Shown here: positions 20,235 to 29,398 of the stretch, one piece after another | Layout of the letters: every line of letters starts with the position of its first letter | Numbering within the stretch: position 1 is the stretch's first letter | Source of the DNA: Microbacterium elymi | GTDB taxonomy: Bacteria; Actinomycetota; Actinomycetes; Actinomycetales; Microbacteriaceae | NCBI RefSeq assembly: GCF_021582895.2 | Contig: NZ_CP091139.2 | Location: 1,612,001-1,676,000, forward strand | Reading direction: 5' to 3' | DNA: 64,000 nt | Program-made: the position numbers and the translations under genes | Notes under the pieces: model-generated | What the model saw: the letters and a program-made list of their open reading frames with translations, nothing else | Database searches by the model: none | What the model was told of the DNA's origin: nothing

Positions 20235-20848
20235 ACCGCAGGATGCCGCACCCGGCCGCCGGCCTCGCCGCGGCGGGTCTCGCCCTCGCGCTGGCCCTGG
20301 CCGGTTGCACCGCCACGCCTCCGCCGACCCCGCCGTCGCCGAGCACCCCCAGCCCGACCGCCCTCTCGGTCGATCAGGTGTCGAAGAAGATCGCGGATGC
20401 CGCCTTCCCGACCGGGTCGATCGCGCACACCGACGGCACCATCGACGCGATCGACAAGACGGCGGTGACGATCGATGTGGTCGCCCTCGAGGCGCTGCCC
20501 GACTCGACGATGCTCGAACTGCGGATCGCCACCGCCTCGGGCAAGGAGGAGCGGATCACCTCGTTCCAGTTCGCTGTCGCCCCGTTCCACGACACCCGCA
20601 ACATCGGCCTCGTCGACACCGCGAGCGGCAAGACGTACCGTCCGTACACCTACCAGAACGCCCGGGATGCGGACGGCCAGAACACCGGATGCCTCTGCGA
20701 CGGCTTGCCCGACAGCGCCGACGGCACCGGCATCCTGGTGTCGATGATCATGCCGCCGCTGCCCGACGGAACCGACGCCGTCGACGTCACGATCCCCGGG
20801 ATGACCACGATGAAGGCCGTCCCGGTCTCTCGCGACGCCGCTCGCTGA
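20231..20848 (+). CDS. Lipoprotein, partner of the OmpA-domain protein
   Basis: 205 residues. Lipoprotein signal with LAGC lipobox at about residue 25, a Pro/Ser-rich linker ([15 protein letters not shown]), then a beta-rich domain with a CLCDG motif. GTG start overlaps the preceding stop, so the two are coupled and probably act together at the envelope. Not recognised beyond that. Confidence 0.75.
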   Translation: MNRRMPHPAAGLAAAGLALALALAGCTATPPPTPPSPSTPSPTALSVDQVSKKIADAAFPTGSIAHTDGTIDAIDKTAVTIDVVALEALPDSTMLELRIATASGKEERITSFQFAVAPFHDTRNIGLVDTASGKTYRPYTYQNARDADGQNTGCLCDGLPDSADGTGILVSMIMPPLPDGTDAVDVTIPGMTTMKAVPVSRDAAR

Positions 20849-20908
20849 GCCGGCCGCTCGCTGAGCCGGCCGCTCGCTGTTCGGCCGCCTCCCGTTCGCT
20901 TCACACCC

Positions 20909-20968
20909 AGCGAGATCGGAAATATGCTCCGCTGCGCGCCAGATTCCGAGACATCTCCCCGATCTCGC
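20909..20968. terminator. Hairpin between convergent genes
   Basis: Inverted arms AGCGAGATCGG and CCGATCTCGC, loop about 38 bases. It lies between the ends of the lipoprotein gene (+) and the peptide-transporter operon (-), so it could end transcription from both sides. There is no T tract. Confidence 0.55.
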
Positions 20969-20991
20969 GCAGGGGATCCGGAGCCCTGAGC

Positions 20992-21888
20992 TCAGGCCGG
21001 AGGCAGCCGCGGCACGCTGCCGAGCAGGCGCTGCGTGTAGGGATGCGCGGGCGCCGCGAGGACGGATGCCGTCGGCCCCTGTTCGACGATCCGCCCCTGC
21101 TCGAGCACGATGATCCGGCGGCACAGCCGAGCGACGATGCTGAGGTCGTGCGAGACGACGACCATCGTCACCGGCGTGCGGCCGGCCTCGCCTTCGCCGC
21201 CGGCCTCGCCGCCGCCGCTCGCACCGCCGCCACCGCGGGCACCACCGCCCGCACCGCCACCGTCGCCGCCGCTCGCGTCGCCCTCGGCACCGCCGCCACT
21301 GCCGGCCCGGCCGCCGCCGAGCTCTTCCAGCAGGTCGATGATCGCCACCCGGGTGACCATGTCCAGCGCCGAGACCGGCTCGTCGGCCAGCAGCACGCGC
21401 GGGTTCGTGACCAGCGCGCGAGCGATGGCGATCCGCTGACGCTGTCCTCCGGAGAACTGGTGCGGGTACCGGTCGGCGGTGTCGCCCTCCAGCCCGACCG
21501 AGACGAGGGTCCGGCGGGCCAGCTCCTCGGCGCGGGCACCGGATGCCACACCCAGCGAGCGCAGCGGCTCCGAGACCGTGCGGCCGATGCGCTGGCGCGG
21601 GTCCAGCGACGAGTAGGGATCCTGGAAGACCGGCTTGCGCGAAACGACGGTGTGCACGCATGCGCGCGCCCGCCCCGGTCTGCAGTGCGGTCCCGTCGGC
21701 GCGGACCGTCCCGGCCGTGGGCGCGCTCAGGCCGAGCGGCAAGCCGGCAGCGTCGACTTGCCCGCCCCGGACTCGCCGACGATGCCGACGTGCTCCCCGG
21801 GCTGGATGGCGAACGAGATGCCGGCCAGGACGTCGGGGCCGGACCGGTACCGGAAGCCGACCTCGTCCAGCTCGTACAGCGCGCTCAT
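20992..21888 (-). CDS. Peptide ABC transporter ATP-binding protein (DppF-like)
   Basis: About 298 residues. Walker [11 protein letters not shown]-loop [14 protein letters not shown], signature FSGGQRQR, Walker [14 protein letters not shown]-loop MVVVSHDLS. Between Walker B and the H-loop is a Gly/Ala/Glu low-complexity insert of about 45 residues ([10 protein letters not shown] onward), which the family does not normally have there. Frame breaks: G missing near 21737 (CTGGCC read as CTGCC) and an extra base near 21641 (GCTGC context). ATG overlaps the stop of the DppD-like gene. Confidence 0.8.
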
Positions 21889-22698
21889 GCCGGGCCCCCG
21901 GCATCCAGCGCCCGGTCCAGCGCCCGCGCCGCGCCCACCAGGCGGCGGGTGTACGGCTCCTGCGGCGCGGTCAGCAGCCGGCCGACCGGACCCGTCTCGA
22001 CCGCGCGCCCGTCGCGGAGCACGATGGCGGTGTCGGCCATCTCGGCGACCACCGCCAGGTCGTGGCTGACGAACAGGGTGGCGGTCCGGTCGTCGTCGAC
22101 CACCGCGTGCAGGCAGCGCAGCACCTCGGCCTGGACCGTGACATCCAGTGCGGTCGTCGGCTCGTCCAGGATCAGCAGGTCGGGACGCGACGCGAGCGCC
22201 ATCGCGATCGCCACCCGCTGCCGCTGCCCTCCCGACGCCTCGTGCGGGTAGGCGCGGGCGATCCGCTCGGGGTCGCGCAGCCGCACGGCGCGCAAGCGCC
22301 TCGTGCACGGCCTCGACCCGTGCCCGCCGGCCGGGCTTGGGCGATGCGGCCCGGCCGATCGCCTCGCCGAGCTGTCGCCCCAGGCGCATCAGCGGGTCCA
22401 GCGCGGTCAGCGGCTCCTGGAACACGATGCCCACGCGACGGCCGCGCACGGCCCGGGCGATCCGGTCGGGCGCGCCCACCAGCTCCTGCCCGCCGAGCCG
22501 GATGCTGCCGGTCACGGTCATGCCCTCCGGCAGCAGTCCGAGGATGGCCAGGCTGGTCAGCGACTTGCCCGACCCGGATTCGCCGATCAGCGCGAGGCGC
22601 TGGCCGCGCTCGGCCCGCAGGGTCAGATCGTCGACGAGCACCCGCCCGTCTCCGGCGCGGATGGTCAGGTGCTCGACGCTCAGCACCGGATCGCTCAT
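21885..22698 (-). CDS. Peptide ABC transporter ATP-binding protein (DppD-like)
   Basis: About 270 residues. Walker [10 protein letters not shown]-loop [17 protein letters not shown], signature ASGGQRQR, Walker [14 protein letters not shown]-loop LFVSHDLA. One extra base near 22291 (GCAGC context); corrected it reads [27 protein letters not shown]. Overlaps both neighbours by four bases (ATGA). Pairs with the DppF-like ATPase. Confidence 0.85.
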
Positions 22699-23563
22699 CG
22701 CCGCCTCCGGGTGGGGTCGAAGGCGTCCTGCAGCCCGTCGGCGAGCAGGTTCATCCCGAGCACGAGCACGATCAGCGCCACACCGGGGGCGATCGCCCCG
22801 AGCGGGGCCACGTAGACCGTCCCCTGCGCCTGCTCGGCAGGCTGCCCCACGACGCGTTCGGCGGCGGCGCCCCCAAGCCGAGGTACGACAGGCTCGCCTC
22901 GGCCAGGACTGCGAGCCCGAACTGCAGCGCCACGATGACCGCCAGGGTCGGCCAGATGTTGGGCAGGATGTGCTGGAAGATGATGCCGGGCCACCGCGTG
23001 CCCGACGTGCGCGCCGCCGTCACGTACTGCTGGGTGAGCACCCGCTTGGCGAGGATCCGGGTCAGCCGCGCGACGATCGCACTGCAGGCCAGCCCGATCG
23101 CGAGGATCGCCGAGCCGAGCGTCGCGCCGCGGGCGGCGACCACCAGCATCGCCAGCAGCAGCGCCGGGAACGCGATCAGCACGTCCAGCACGGCGGCGAT
23201 GGCGTCGTCGAACCACCGTTGCGCGAACGCGGCGGCAAGCCCCAGCACGATGCCCAGCACGCCGCCGAGTGCGGCCGAGCCGGCCCCTGCCAGCAGCGCG
23301 ATGCGCGCGCCCACCATGAGCTGGGAGAGCAGGTCGCGCCCGAGCGTGTCGGTGCCGAGCCAGTGCTGGGGCGAGGGGCCGGTCAGCCGTCCGCCGCCGA
23401 TCTGCGCCGGCGGGTAGGGCAGGTAGACCAGCGAGACGAGCGCGACCACGACGACGATGCCCACCAGCACCGCACCGATCGTGGCGGTCGCCGACCACCG
23501 CCGGTCGCGGCGGCGCGCCGCGGCATCCACCTCGGCCGCGACATCCACCACCGGCGCCGTCAC
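22695..23563 (-). CDS. Peptide ABC transporter permease (DppC-like)
   Basis: About 289 residues with six helices and the cytoplasmic EAA-type loop YVTAARTSGTRWPGIIFQHILPNIWPT. The GTG start (VTAPVVDVAAEV) overlaps the DppB-like stop by GTGA; this only becomes visible after removal of the extra T near 23578, which otherwise fuses the two permeases into one false open frame. One G is missing near 22842 (CTGGCC read as CTGCC; SLAEQAQGTVYV restored). Confidence 0.85.
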
Positions 23564-24514
23564 AGCAGCGCTCCCCGCAAGCCGGGGGTCGAGCATCTTC
23601 TGCACGAGGTCGGCGAGGAAGCCCACGATCAGCACCAGCATCGTGGTGACCAGGATCACGCCCTGGATCGTCGGGTAGTCGTGCTGGGCGATGCCGGTGA
23701 CCAGCATCGAACCCAGCCCGGGCAGCGCGAACACGTTCTCGACCACGACGGCGCCCAGGAACGTGGTGGCCAGCTCGATGCCGAGCACCGAGACCAGCGG
23801 CACCGCCACCGACTTCAGGCCGTGCCGGAGCATCGCGCTGCCGAAGCTGGCGCCCAGGCTCCGGAAGGTGCGCAGGAAGTCGCTGCCGATCACCTCGATG
23901 CACGCCGAACGCACGTAGCGGGCGATCGAGGCCGACATCACCAGCGCGATGGTGATGATCGGCAGGGTCAGCGACCGAAGCGCCTCGGCCGGGTCGGCCC
24001 AGTCCGCCTGCGGGAAGCCGCCCGCCGGCAGCACCCGCATGCCGAGCGCGAACGCCCACACCAGCAGGATGCCGATCCAGAACACCGGCACCGCGATGCC
24101 GAGCTGCGAGACCGCCGAGCACACCACCCCGACCCAGCTTGCGGCTGTAGCGGGCGGCGACGAACCCCACCGGGGCGGCGATCAGGATCGCCAGCACGAA
24201 CGCGATGAGCGTCAACGGCAGGGTCACCAGCAGCCGCTGGGCGATCTGCGGGCCCACCGGCAGGCTGCTCACGAACGACGAGCCGAGGTCGAGGCGCAGC
24301 ATCTGCCCCGCCCACGTGGCGAACTGCTGCAGGAGCGGCTGATCCGAGCCGATCGCGTGCCGGGCGGCCGCGATCTGCTCGGGGGTGGCGCCGACGGCGA
24401 CCAGCGCGTTCGCCGGGTCACCCGGCAGCATCCGGCAGGCACGAACGTGACGACGGCCGCCGCCGCCAGCGACACCAGCAGGAAGACGAGGCGCCGGAGA
24501 ATGTACGCGAGCAT
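23560..24514 (-). CDS. Peptide ABC transporter permease (DppB-like)
   Basis: About 317 residues. Begins MLAYILRRLVFLLVSLAAA, then the periplasmic loop (MLPGDPANALVAVGATPEQI), and six helices with the loop LRTFRSLGASFGSAMLRHGLK. Errors near 24425 (one base missing), 24138 (extra base, GCTGC context; RYSRSWVGVVCSAVSQLG restored) and 23578 (extra base; true end DPRLRGALL). Confidence 0.85.
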
Positions 24515-24564
24515 CGGTCGCCCCTCCTCCCCGGCTGCGGATGCCGTGACCCGGCGCCCTGCGA

Positions 24565-26082
24565 TCAGCCCTGCTTCTTGATCCCGTACACGAAGAACTG
24601 CGAGTTCAGGCCGTTGACAGGGTATCCGCTGAGCGTGGTGCGGGCCACGACGATCTGCGGGTACAGGTACAGCCAGTCGCTGGCGGCGTCCTTCACGATG
24701 AGCTCGTTGGCCTGCTTCAGGTCGGCGGTCTGCTCGTCGGCCGTCTTGGCCTGCTCGGACTTCGCGATCAGCGCCGTGACATCCGGGTTGTCGTAGCCCC
24801 AGTAGAAGTCGGGGTTGCCATACCAGACCACGTCGCGGTCGTTCACGTGCTCCTGCATCGTGGCGGCGAAATCATGGTTCTGGTAGATCTTCGTGTACCA
24901 CTCGTCGGGCGTGATGATGTTGATCTTCACGTCCACGCCGACCTTCGACAGCTGCTCCTTGATGAACGCCGCCGCCTGCGGGTGCGGGTCGTAGTTGGGG
25001 GTGTCCAGGGTGAAGCTGAAGCCGTCCGGGTAGCCGGCCGCGGCGAGCTCCTTCTTCGCCTCGGCGGGGTCGTACGGGTAGAGCGCGCTGAAGTCCTGGT
25101 ACCACGGGTCGGTGGGCGGCACCATCGATCCGGTGACCTTGCCGTAGGAGCCCCAGATCGAGTTCAGCAGCGCGCTGCGGTCGATCGCCCGGGTGATCGC
25201 GACCCGCACCGCGGTCTTGTCGAACGGCGCCTTCTTGTCGTTGAACGCCAGCAACGCTTGGTGGTGGACGACCCGTCGTTGACCTTGTACTGCGGGTTGT
25301 TCTCGAACTGGGTGAGCGCGTCCGGGCTCTGCTCGCCGGTGACGATGTCGAGCTGTCCGGACAGCAGCGCGTTGTTCTCGGCGGTCGAGTCCTTGTAGTA
25401 GTTGTAGACGACCTGCTTGTTGGTGGCCGGGGTGCCCCAGTAGTCGTCGAATCGGGTCAGGGTCAGGGCGCTGCCCTGCTTCCAGTCCGACACCGTGTAG
25501 GGCCCGGTGCCGTCCTCGGTGGTCTTCAGGTCCTTCGCGTCGCGCTGGATGATCCACACGTAGCTGAGGTTGTAGATCAGCGAGATCGAGGGCTTGGACA
25601 GGGTGATCACGACGGTCGCATCGTCGGGGGTCTGCACCGAGGCGATCACGGCGAGGTCGCCCTTGCGCGCCGACTGCGAGTCGGGGGCCAGCACCTTCTC
25701 GATGCTGTACTTCACGTCCTGGGCGGTCAGCGGCTGCCCGGAGTGGAACGTCACGTCCTTGCGCAAGCGTGAACGTGTAGGTGAGTCCGTCGTCGGAGTG
25801 CTTCTCGGATGCCGCGAGCAGCGGCGTGACCTTGCCGTCGTCGCCGAGCTTGTACAGCGCCTCGTACACGTTGCCGTTCAGCGCCTCGGTCACGCCCTGG
25901 CCGCCGCCGGCGGTGTTGTCCAGGTTCTGCGGCTCGTAGATCGAGCCGACCTGGATCGTCGCCTCTTTGTCGTATCCGCCCGCGGCGGACGTGTTCTGCG
26001 ACGCCCCGGCCCCGCAGCCGGCGAGGACGGTGACGGCGGCGACCGCCAGGGCGAGGATGGCGATCGGACGTGCCGTGCGCAT
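24565..26082 (-). CDS. Peptide ABC transporter substrate-binding lipoprotein
   Basis: About 505 residues, SBP_bac_5 (OppA/DppA) family. Lipobox VLAGC at about residue 23; family block LTYTFTLRKDVTFHSGQPLTAQDVKYSIEKV and later YDPAEAKKELAAAGYPDGF. Two errors: an extra base near 25765 (GCAGC context) and one missing near 25256. First gene of the five-gene importer. Ligand is probably an oligopeptide or related compound. Confidence 0.88.
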   Translation of the reverse strand: MRTARPIAILALAVAAVTVLAGCGAGASQNTSAAGGYDKEATIQVGSIYEPQNLDNTAGGGQGVTEALNGNVYEALYKLGDDGKVTPLLAASEKHSDDGLTYTFTLAQGRDVPLRAAADRPGREVQHREGAGPRLAVGAQGRPRRDRLGADPRRCDRRDHPVQALDLADLQPQLRVDHPARREGPEDHRGRHRALHGVGLEAGQRPDPDPIRRLLGHPGHQQAGRLQLLQGLDRREQRAAVRTARHRHRRAEPGRAHPVREQPAVQGQRRVVHHQALLAFNDKKAPFDKTAVRVAITRAIDRSALLNSIWGSYGKVTGSMVPPTDPWYQDFSALYPYDPAEAKKELAAAGYPDGFSFTLDTPNYDPHPQAAAFIKEQLSKVGVDVKINIITPDEWYTKIYQNHDFAATMQEHVNDRDVVWYGNPDFYWGYDNPDVTALIAKSEQAKTADEQTADLKQANELIVKDAASDWLYLYPQIVVARTTLSGYPVNGLNSQFFVYGIKKQG

Positions 26083-26149
26083 GGTTCTCCTTCTCGGGTA
26101 TGTCATCGGGTCGACCTGGTGGATGCTGCGCCCAGGTCACGTCGCGTTC

Positions 26150-26870
26150 TCAGCGGCCGTCGGCCGCGGCATCCGGTGCGAACAGCGGCAGCTTCTCGCC
26201 GGCGCGCACCGGGACGCCGATGCGGTTCGACGGCGGCGGGAACGGACAGTTGTACTGGTCGCTGAACCCGCACGGCGGGACGAACGCGCGGTTGAAGTCG
26301 AGGGTCACGGTGCCTTCGGTGGCGAAGCCGTCCGCGGCGCGCTCGATGAACAGGAACCGCCCGGCGCCGTAGGTCTCGGCGCCGTTGGTGGGATCGGCGA
26401 AGACCAGCGCAGCGTGCCGTCGTCGTCGAACGCGCTGAGCTGGTAGTCCTGCCCGGCGATCTCGACGTCGATCCGGCCCGGCACGACCAGGTCGCGGGTG
26501 CGCCCGTTGTCGCGCATGTGCTCGAACGAGACGGTGTGGCCCGCCGCCAGCGGCGTGTAGCGGCCCTCGAGCACCCAGGCGGGGTCGTACGGGTAGCAGC
26601 CGATGTCGGTGAAGGCGGCGATCGCCGGCGAGTGCGCGTCCCAGCGGCGCAAGCCCTCCTGCTTCAGGCCGGTCTCGAGGTCGGTGCGGCGCAGGGCGGT
26701 GATGCTCACCCCGTCCTCGTCGGGGTCGCGCAGCTTGCCTCGGCGGGGATCGTGGTGCCCGCCGGATACCACCGGGTCTCGACCAGGGCGAGGTTGCCGC
26801 GCGCCGAGGTGACCGACGCGAGGCGCTCGCGGTGCCACGCCTCGTGCTCCTGCCTGTCGATCGAGTCCAT
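26150..26870 (-). CDS. DUF1684 family protein
   Basis: About 240 residues. Family features: an early HEAWHRERLASVTSARGNLALVE and a C-terminal block FNRAFVPPCGFSDQYNCPFPPPSNRIGVPVRAGEK with conserved Cys and Pro. Reading it needs two restored bases, near 26740 (EGKLRDPDEDG) and 26410 (LVFADPTNGAE). It stands upstream of the peptide importer in the same direction (67-base gap) but is widespread alone, so a link to peptide uptake is only possible. Function not established. Confidence 0.75.
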
Positions 26871-26946
26871 CCTTCTATCTCTCCCCGTCACGGCCGGCGG
26901 CTCCGCGCGTGTTACCGCCTGTGACCGGCAGGCGGCGCCGCCTCCC

Positions 26947-27032
26947 GTGCAGAACTCCGGACACTTCGAGCCGTCCGCCGCGACACGCCGGTGATCGGCC
27001 GCGCGGCGGCGCATTCTTCCGGAGTTCTGCAC
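26947..27032. repeat. Long inverted repeat, 15-base perfect arms
   Basis: Arms GTGCAGAACTCCGGA (26947-26961) and its exact complement (27018-27032), spaced by 56 bases that contain further GC-rich partial stems. It lies between the divergent DUF1684 and holin-like genes. Confidence 0.85.
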
Positions 27033-27079
27033 GCGCGCCGGCCGAGACATCCGCCGATCCCGCATGTCAGACTGACCGC

Positions 27080-27472
27080 ATGCGCTTCCTCATCCGCGTC
27101 GTCATCAACGCCTTCGCCATCTGGGTCGCGACCCTCATCCCGGTGCTGACCGTGACGGTGATCGCGTTCCCGCCCGGCGACACGCTGCAGTTCGTGCTCA
27201 CGCTGCTGATCGTGGCGGCGATCTTCGCGATCGTGAACACGATCATCGGCACGATCATCAAGATCGTCGCCTTCCCGCTCTACATCCTCACGCTCGGCCT
27301 GATCTCACTGGTGATCAACGGCCTGCTGCTGTGGATCACCGCCTGGCTCACGCACTGGTGGAACTGGGGTCTGCGCGTCGAGTCGTTCTGGTGGGGCGTC
27401 GTGGCGGCGCTGCTGATCACCGTCATCAACTGGATCCTCGGCATCATCCTCCGCCCGCAGCGCCGGCGCTGA
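27080..27472 (+). CDS. Phage-holin-family (DUF/pfam04020) membrane protein
   Basis: 130 residues, four helices: AFAIWVATLIPVLTVTVIAF, LLIVAAIFAIVNTIIGTII, FPLYILTLGLISLVINGLLL and VVAALLITVINWILG. The N-LxxLTLGLxxLxINxxxL pattern is typical of the mycobacteriophage-holin/YvlD family, which are mostly chromosomal membrane proteins, not lysis genes. No phage genes are adjacent. Role unknown. Confidence 0.75.
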   Translation: MRFLIRVVINAFAIWVATLIPVLTVTVIAFPPGDTLQFVLTLLIVAAIFAIVNTIIGTIIKIVAFPLYILTLGLISLVINGLLLWITAWLTHWWNWGLRVESFWWGVVAALLITVINWILGIILRPQRRR

Positions 27473-27515
27473 GCCCGGGCCTCGGGTCGCCCGGTTCGGC
27501 GACACTGACTCGGCG

Positions 27516-27573
27516 TTCATCTGTCGCCGTTGCACGCGGATGCCTGCGACCGCCGTGCATCAGCGACAGATGA
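27516..27573. repeat. Palindromic element family 2, copy 1
   Basis: Arms TCATCTGTCGCCG and its near complement around 27562-27573, with inner TGCACG/CGTGCA. It lies between convergent genes, where it could also act as a bidirectional terminator. Confidence 0.85.
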
Positions 27574-27663
27574 GCCGGAGCGGGGCGGGGCGCGGCGGGA
27601 CGCAGCGGGACGCGGCGCGGCATCCGTCCGCCCTGTGGCCCGCTCGTGGACGACGAGCCCGGA

Positions 27664-28695
27664 TCAGCCCTGCACGTGCGGCGGACGGTTCTGCCGCGGG
27701 CGCAGCCGCAGCCCGGGCAGGGCGGGGGCGGGCAGGCGCTGCAGGCCGCCCGGTCCGCCGAGCCCGACGTATCCCTCGACCCGGCCGAACCGGTCGCCCT
27801 CGTCCTGCCATTCCTGGCGGAACCGGGCGATCTCGTCCGAGTCGCGGCCGACGAAGTTCCACCACATCACGATGTCCTCGTCGAACGGAGCGCCGCCGAT
27901 CAGCACGAGCCGCGCATCGGTCGTGCCCTCGTTGCGGGTCCGCAGCCGGGCGCTGCCGATGCCGGTGTACCCGATCGTGGCGCGCGGCACCGGAACTCCC
28001 TCGAGCGTGATGTCCCCGGCATCCACCAGCACGCCGTGCTCGAATCCCGGGTCGACGTCCAGCACGAGCGTGGCGGCCGGCGCCAGGCGGATCTCGGCGC
28101 CCACCAGCGGAGAGTGCACGTCGACGGGGGATGCCGCCCCCAGCAGGCTGCCCAGGAACACCAGCGCCGACCCGCCGTCGAAGGCCACCGGCTCGGGGGC
28201 GTAGTGCTCGAACACGCGCCCGATGGCGTTGCGCACGGCGTCGGGCAGCGCGAGCCACAGCTGCACGCCGTGCAGAGTCGTGGTCTCGGCGGTGGAGACC
28301 TCGGAGTGGCAGATCCCGGTGCCGGCCGTCATCAGGTTCATCTCTCCGGGAAGCACCAGACCGACGTTGCCGCCCGAGTCGATGTGGTCGATCGCGCCCT
28401 CGAACAGCCAGCTCACGGTCTGCAGTCCGGTGTGCGGGTGGGGCGCGACATCCATGCCGCCCGAGGTCGACACGTCGTCGGGGCCGTAGTGGTCCACGAA
28501 GCACCAGGCGCCGATCATCGAGCGCTGGCGCTGCGGGAGCGTGCGGCGCACGGTCATCGCGCGCGGGCCGCCGAGGGGAACCTCGCGCGATTCGATGATC
28601 TCGACCGGCGCGCCGTCGGCGCATGCCGATCGCGGCCCCGGCAGTCCCCCGTCGTGGGCGACGATCTCCTGCGGGTGCGCCTCGGTGTTGCTCAT
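27664..28695 (-). CDS. Pirin family protein
   Basis: 343 residues, frame intact. The N-terminal cupin has the metal-site sequence FVDHYGPDDV followed by PHPHTGLQTVSWLFEG and a later GICHSEVS, giving the His/His/His/Glu iron site of pirins. The C-terminal pirin domain contains ALVFLGSLLGAASPV. Bacterial pirins act as quercetinases or bind partner enzymes. No partner is obvious here. Confidence 0.9.
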   Translation of the reverse strand: MSNTEAHPQEIVAHDGGLPGPRSACADGAPVEIIESREVPLGGPRAMTVRRTLPQRQRSMIGAWCFVDHYGPDDVSTSGGMDVAPHPHTGLQTVSWLFEGAIDHIDSGGNVGLVLPGEMNLMTAGTGICHSEVSTAETTTLHGVQLWLALPDAVRNAIGRVFEHYAPEPVAFDGGSALVFLGSLLGAASPVDVHSPLVGAEIRLAPAATLVLDVDPGFEHGVLVDAGDITLEGVPVPRATIGYTGIGSARLRTRNEGTTDARLVLIGGAPFDEDIVMWWNFVGRDSDEIARFRQEWQDEGDRFGRVEGYVGLGGPGGLQRLPAPALPGLRLRPRQNRPPHVQG

Positions 28696-28759
28696 GGCCC
28701 CATCCTCGCCCGGGGACGCGCGGGCGGCAAGGATGCCGCGGCCGGCCGGATCGCTCGGG

Positions 28760-29147
28760 TCACTCCCCGTGCCGGAGGACGATCGCCGCCGGCATCCGGC
28801 GCACGACCCCGCGGAACAGCGGCTTGGTGAGGGATGCCGCCTCGGCGGCCGCGACGATGCGGGGCGCGTTCGTGACGATGTCGCGCCCCTTCCAGGTCAG
28901 GATCGCCCCTCCGGCTTGCGACGACGTTGCGCGCCCAGTTCGTCTTCCGACCCCACGGCAGCCCGATGAGGATGACGCTCTCATCGACGACCGGCACGAT
29001 GGCGACCGGATTCTCGTACACTGTGCCGCTACGGCGCCCGCGGTGATGCATGACCGCCCACAGCGGGAACCACCGGCGCCCGGCGAGCGCCTTCGCGACC
29101 GGCGTGAACGCCCGCTGCGCCGACGGACGCCGGTTCTGCTCACTCAT
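28760..29147 (-). CDS. Deazaflavin(F420)-dependent nitroreductase-type oxidoreductase
   Basis: About 128 residues, the usual size of the DDN-like split-barrel family. The pattern HHRGRRSGTVYENPVAIVPV, then GLPWGRKTNWARNVVAAGGAILTWKGR, matches F420-binding members. One extra base near 28915 (GCTGC context) splits the frame. Start at ATG 29147. Substrate unknown; related proteins reduce nitro compounds or quinones. Confidence 0.8.
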
Positions 29148-29189
29148 GCCTCCAGGATGCACCCGCGGCGGTCGGCGCGCACGACCCCG

Positions 29190-29296
29190 CCTCACCGAGG
29201 CATCCACCCGGCCTCCTGCCGCACGCGCCCGCCTCACCGAGGCGTCCACCCCGGCCTTCCGCCCACGGCGCCGCCTCACCGAGGCATCCGCCGCGG
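29190..29296. repeat. Tandem ~40-bp repeat, unit CGCCTCACCGAGGCATCCAC
   Basis: Three imperfect copies beginning at about 29189, 29229 and 29270, each with CGCCTCACCGAGGC, itself a short hairpin (GCCTC/GAGGC). It fills the gap between the oxidoreductase start and the PTS gene end. No gene seen. Confidence 0.8.
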
Positions 29297-29310
29297 CCTA
29301 TGCCCGGGGC

Positions 29311-29373
29311 GCCTTCATCTGTCGCCGTTGCACGGAAATCCGCGAGGGAGTGCACAACAGCGACAGATGAGGC
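29311..29373. repeat. Palindromic element family 2, copy 2
   Basis: Starts GCCTTCATCTGTCGCCGTTG and ends with the complementary CAGCGACAGATGAGGC; inner TGCAC/GTGCA. Downstream of the fructose PTS gene and 5' of the oxidoreductase gene. Confidence 0.88.
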
Positions 29374-29398
29374 GGCATCCGCCGACCGCCGGCCGGGC

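Noticed and set aside
22772..24127. A fused DppB-DppC permease
   Set aside because: The extra T at 23578 removes the DppB stop. Without it a normal stop and a GTGA overlap appear, and both proteins have standard length.
27080..27472. Holin-family gene as evidence of a prophage
   Set aside because: The family is mostly chromosomal in actinobacteria and no phage structural, lysis or integrase gene is adjacent.
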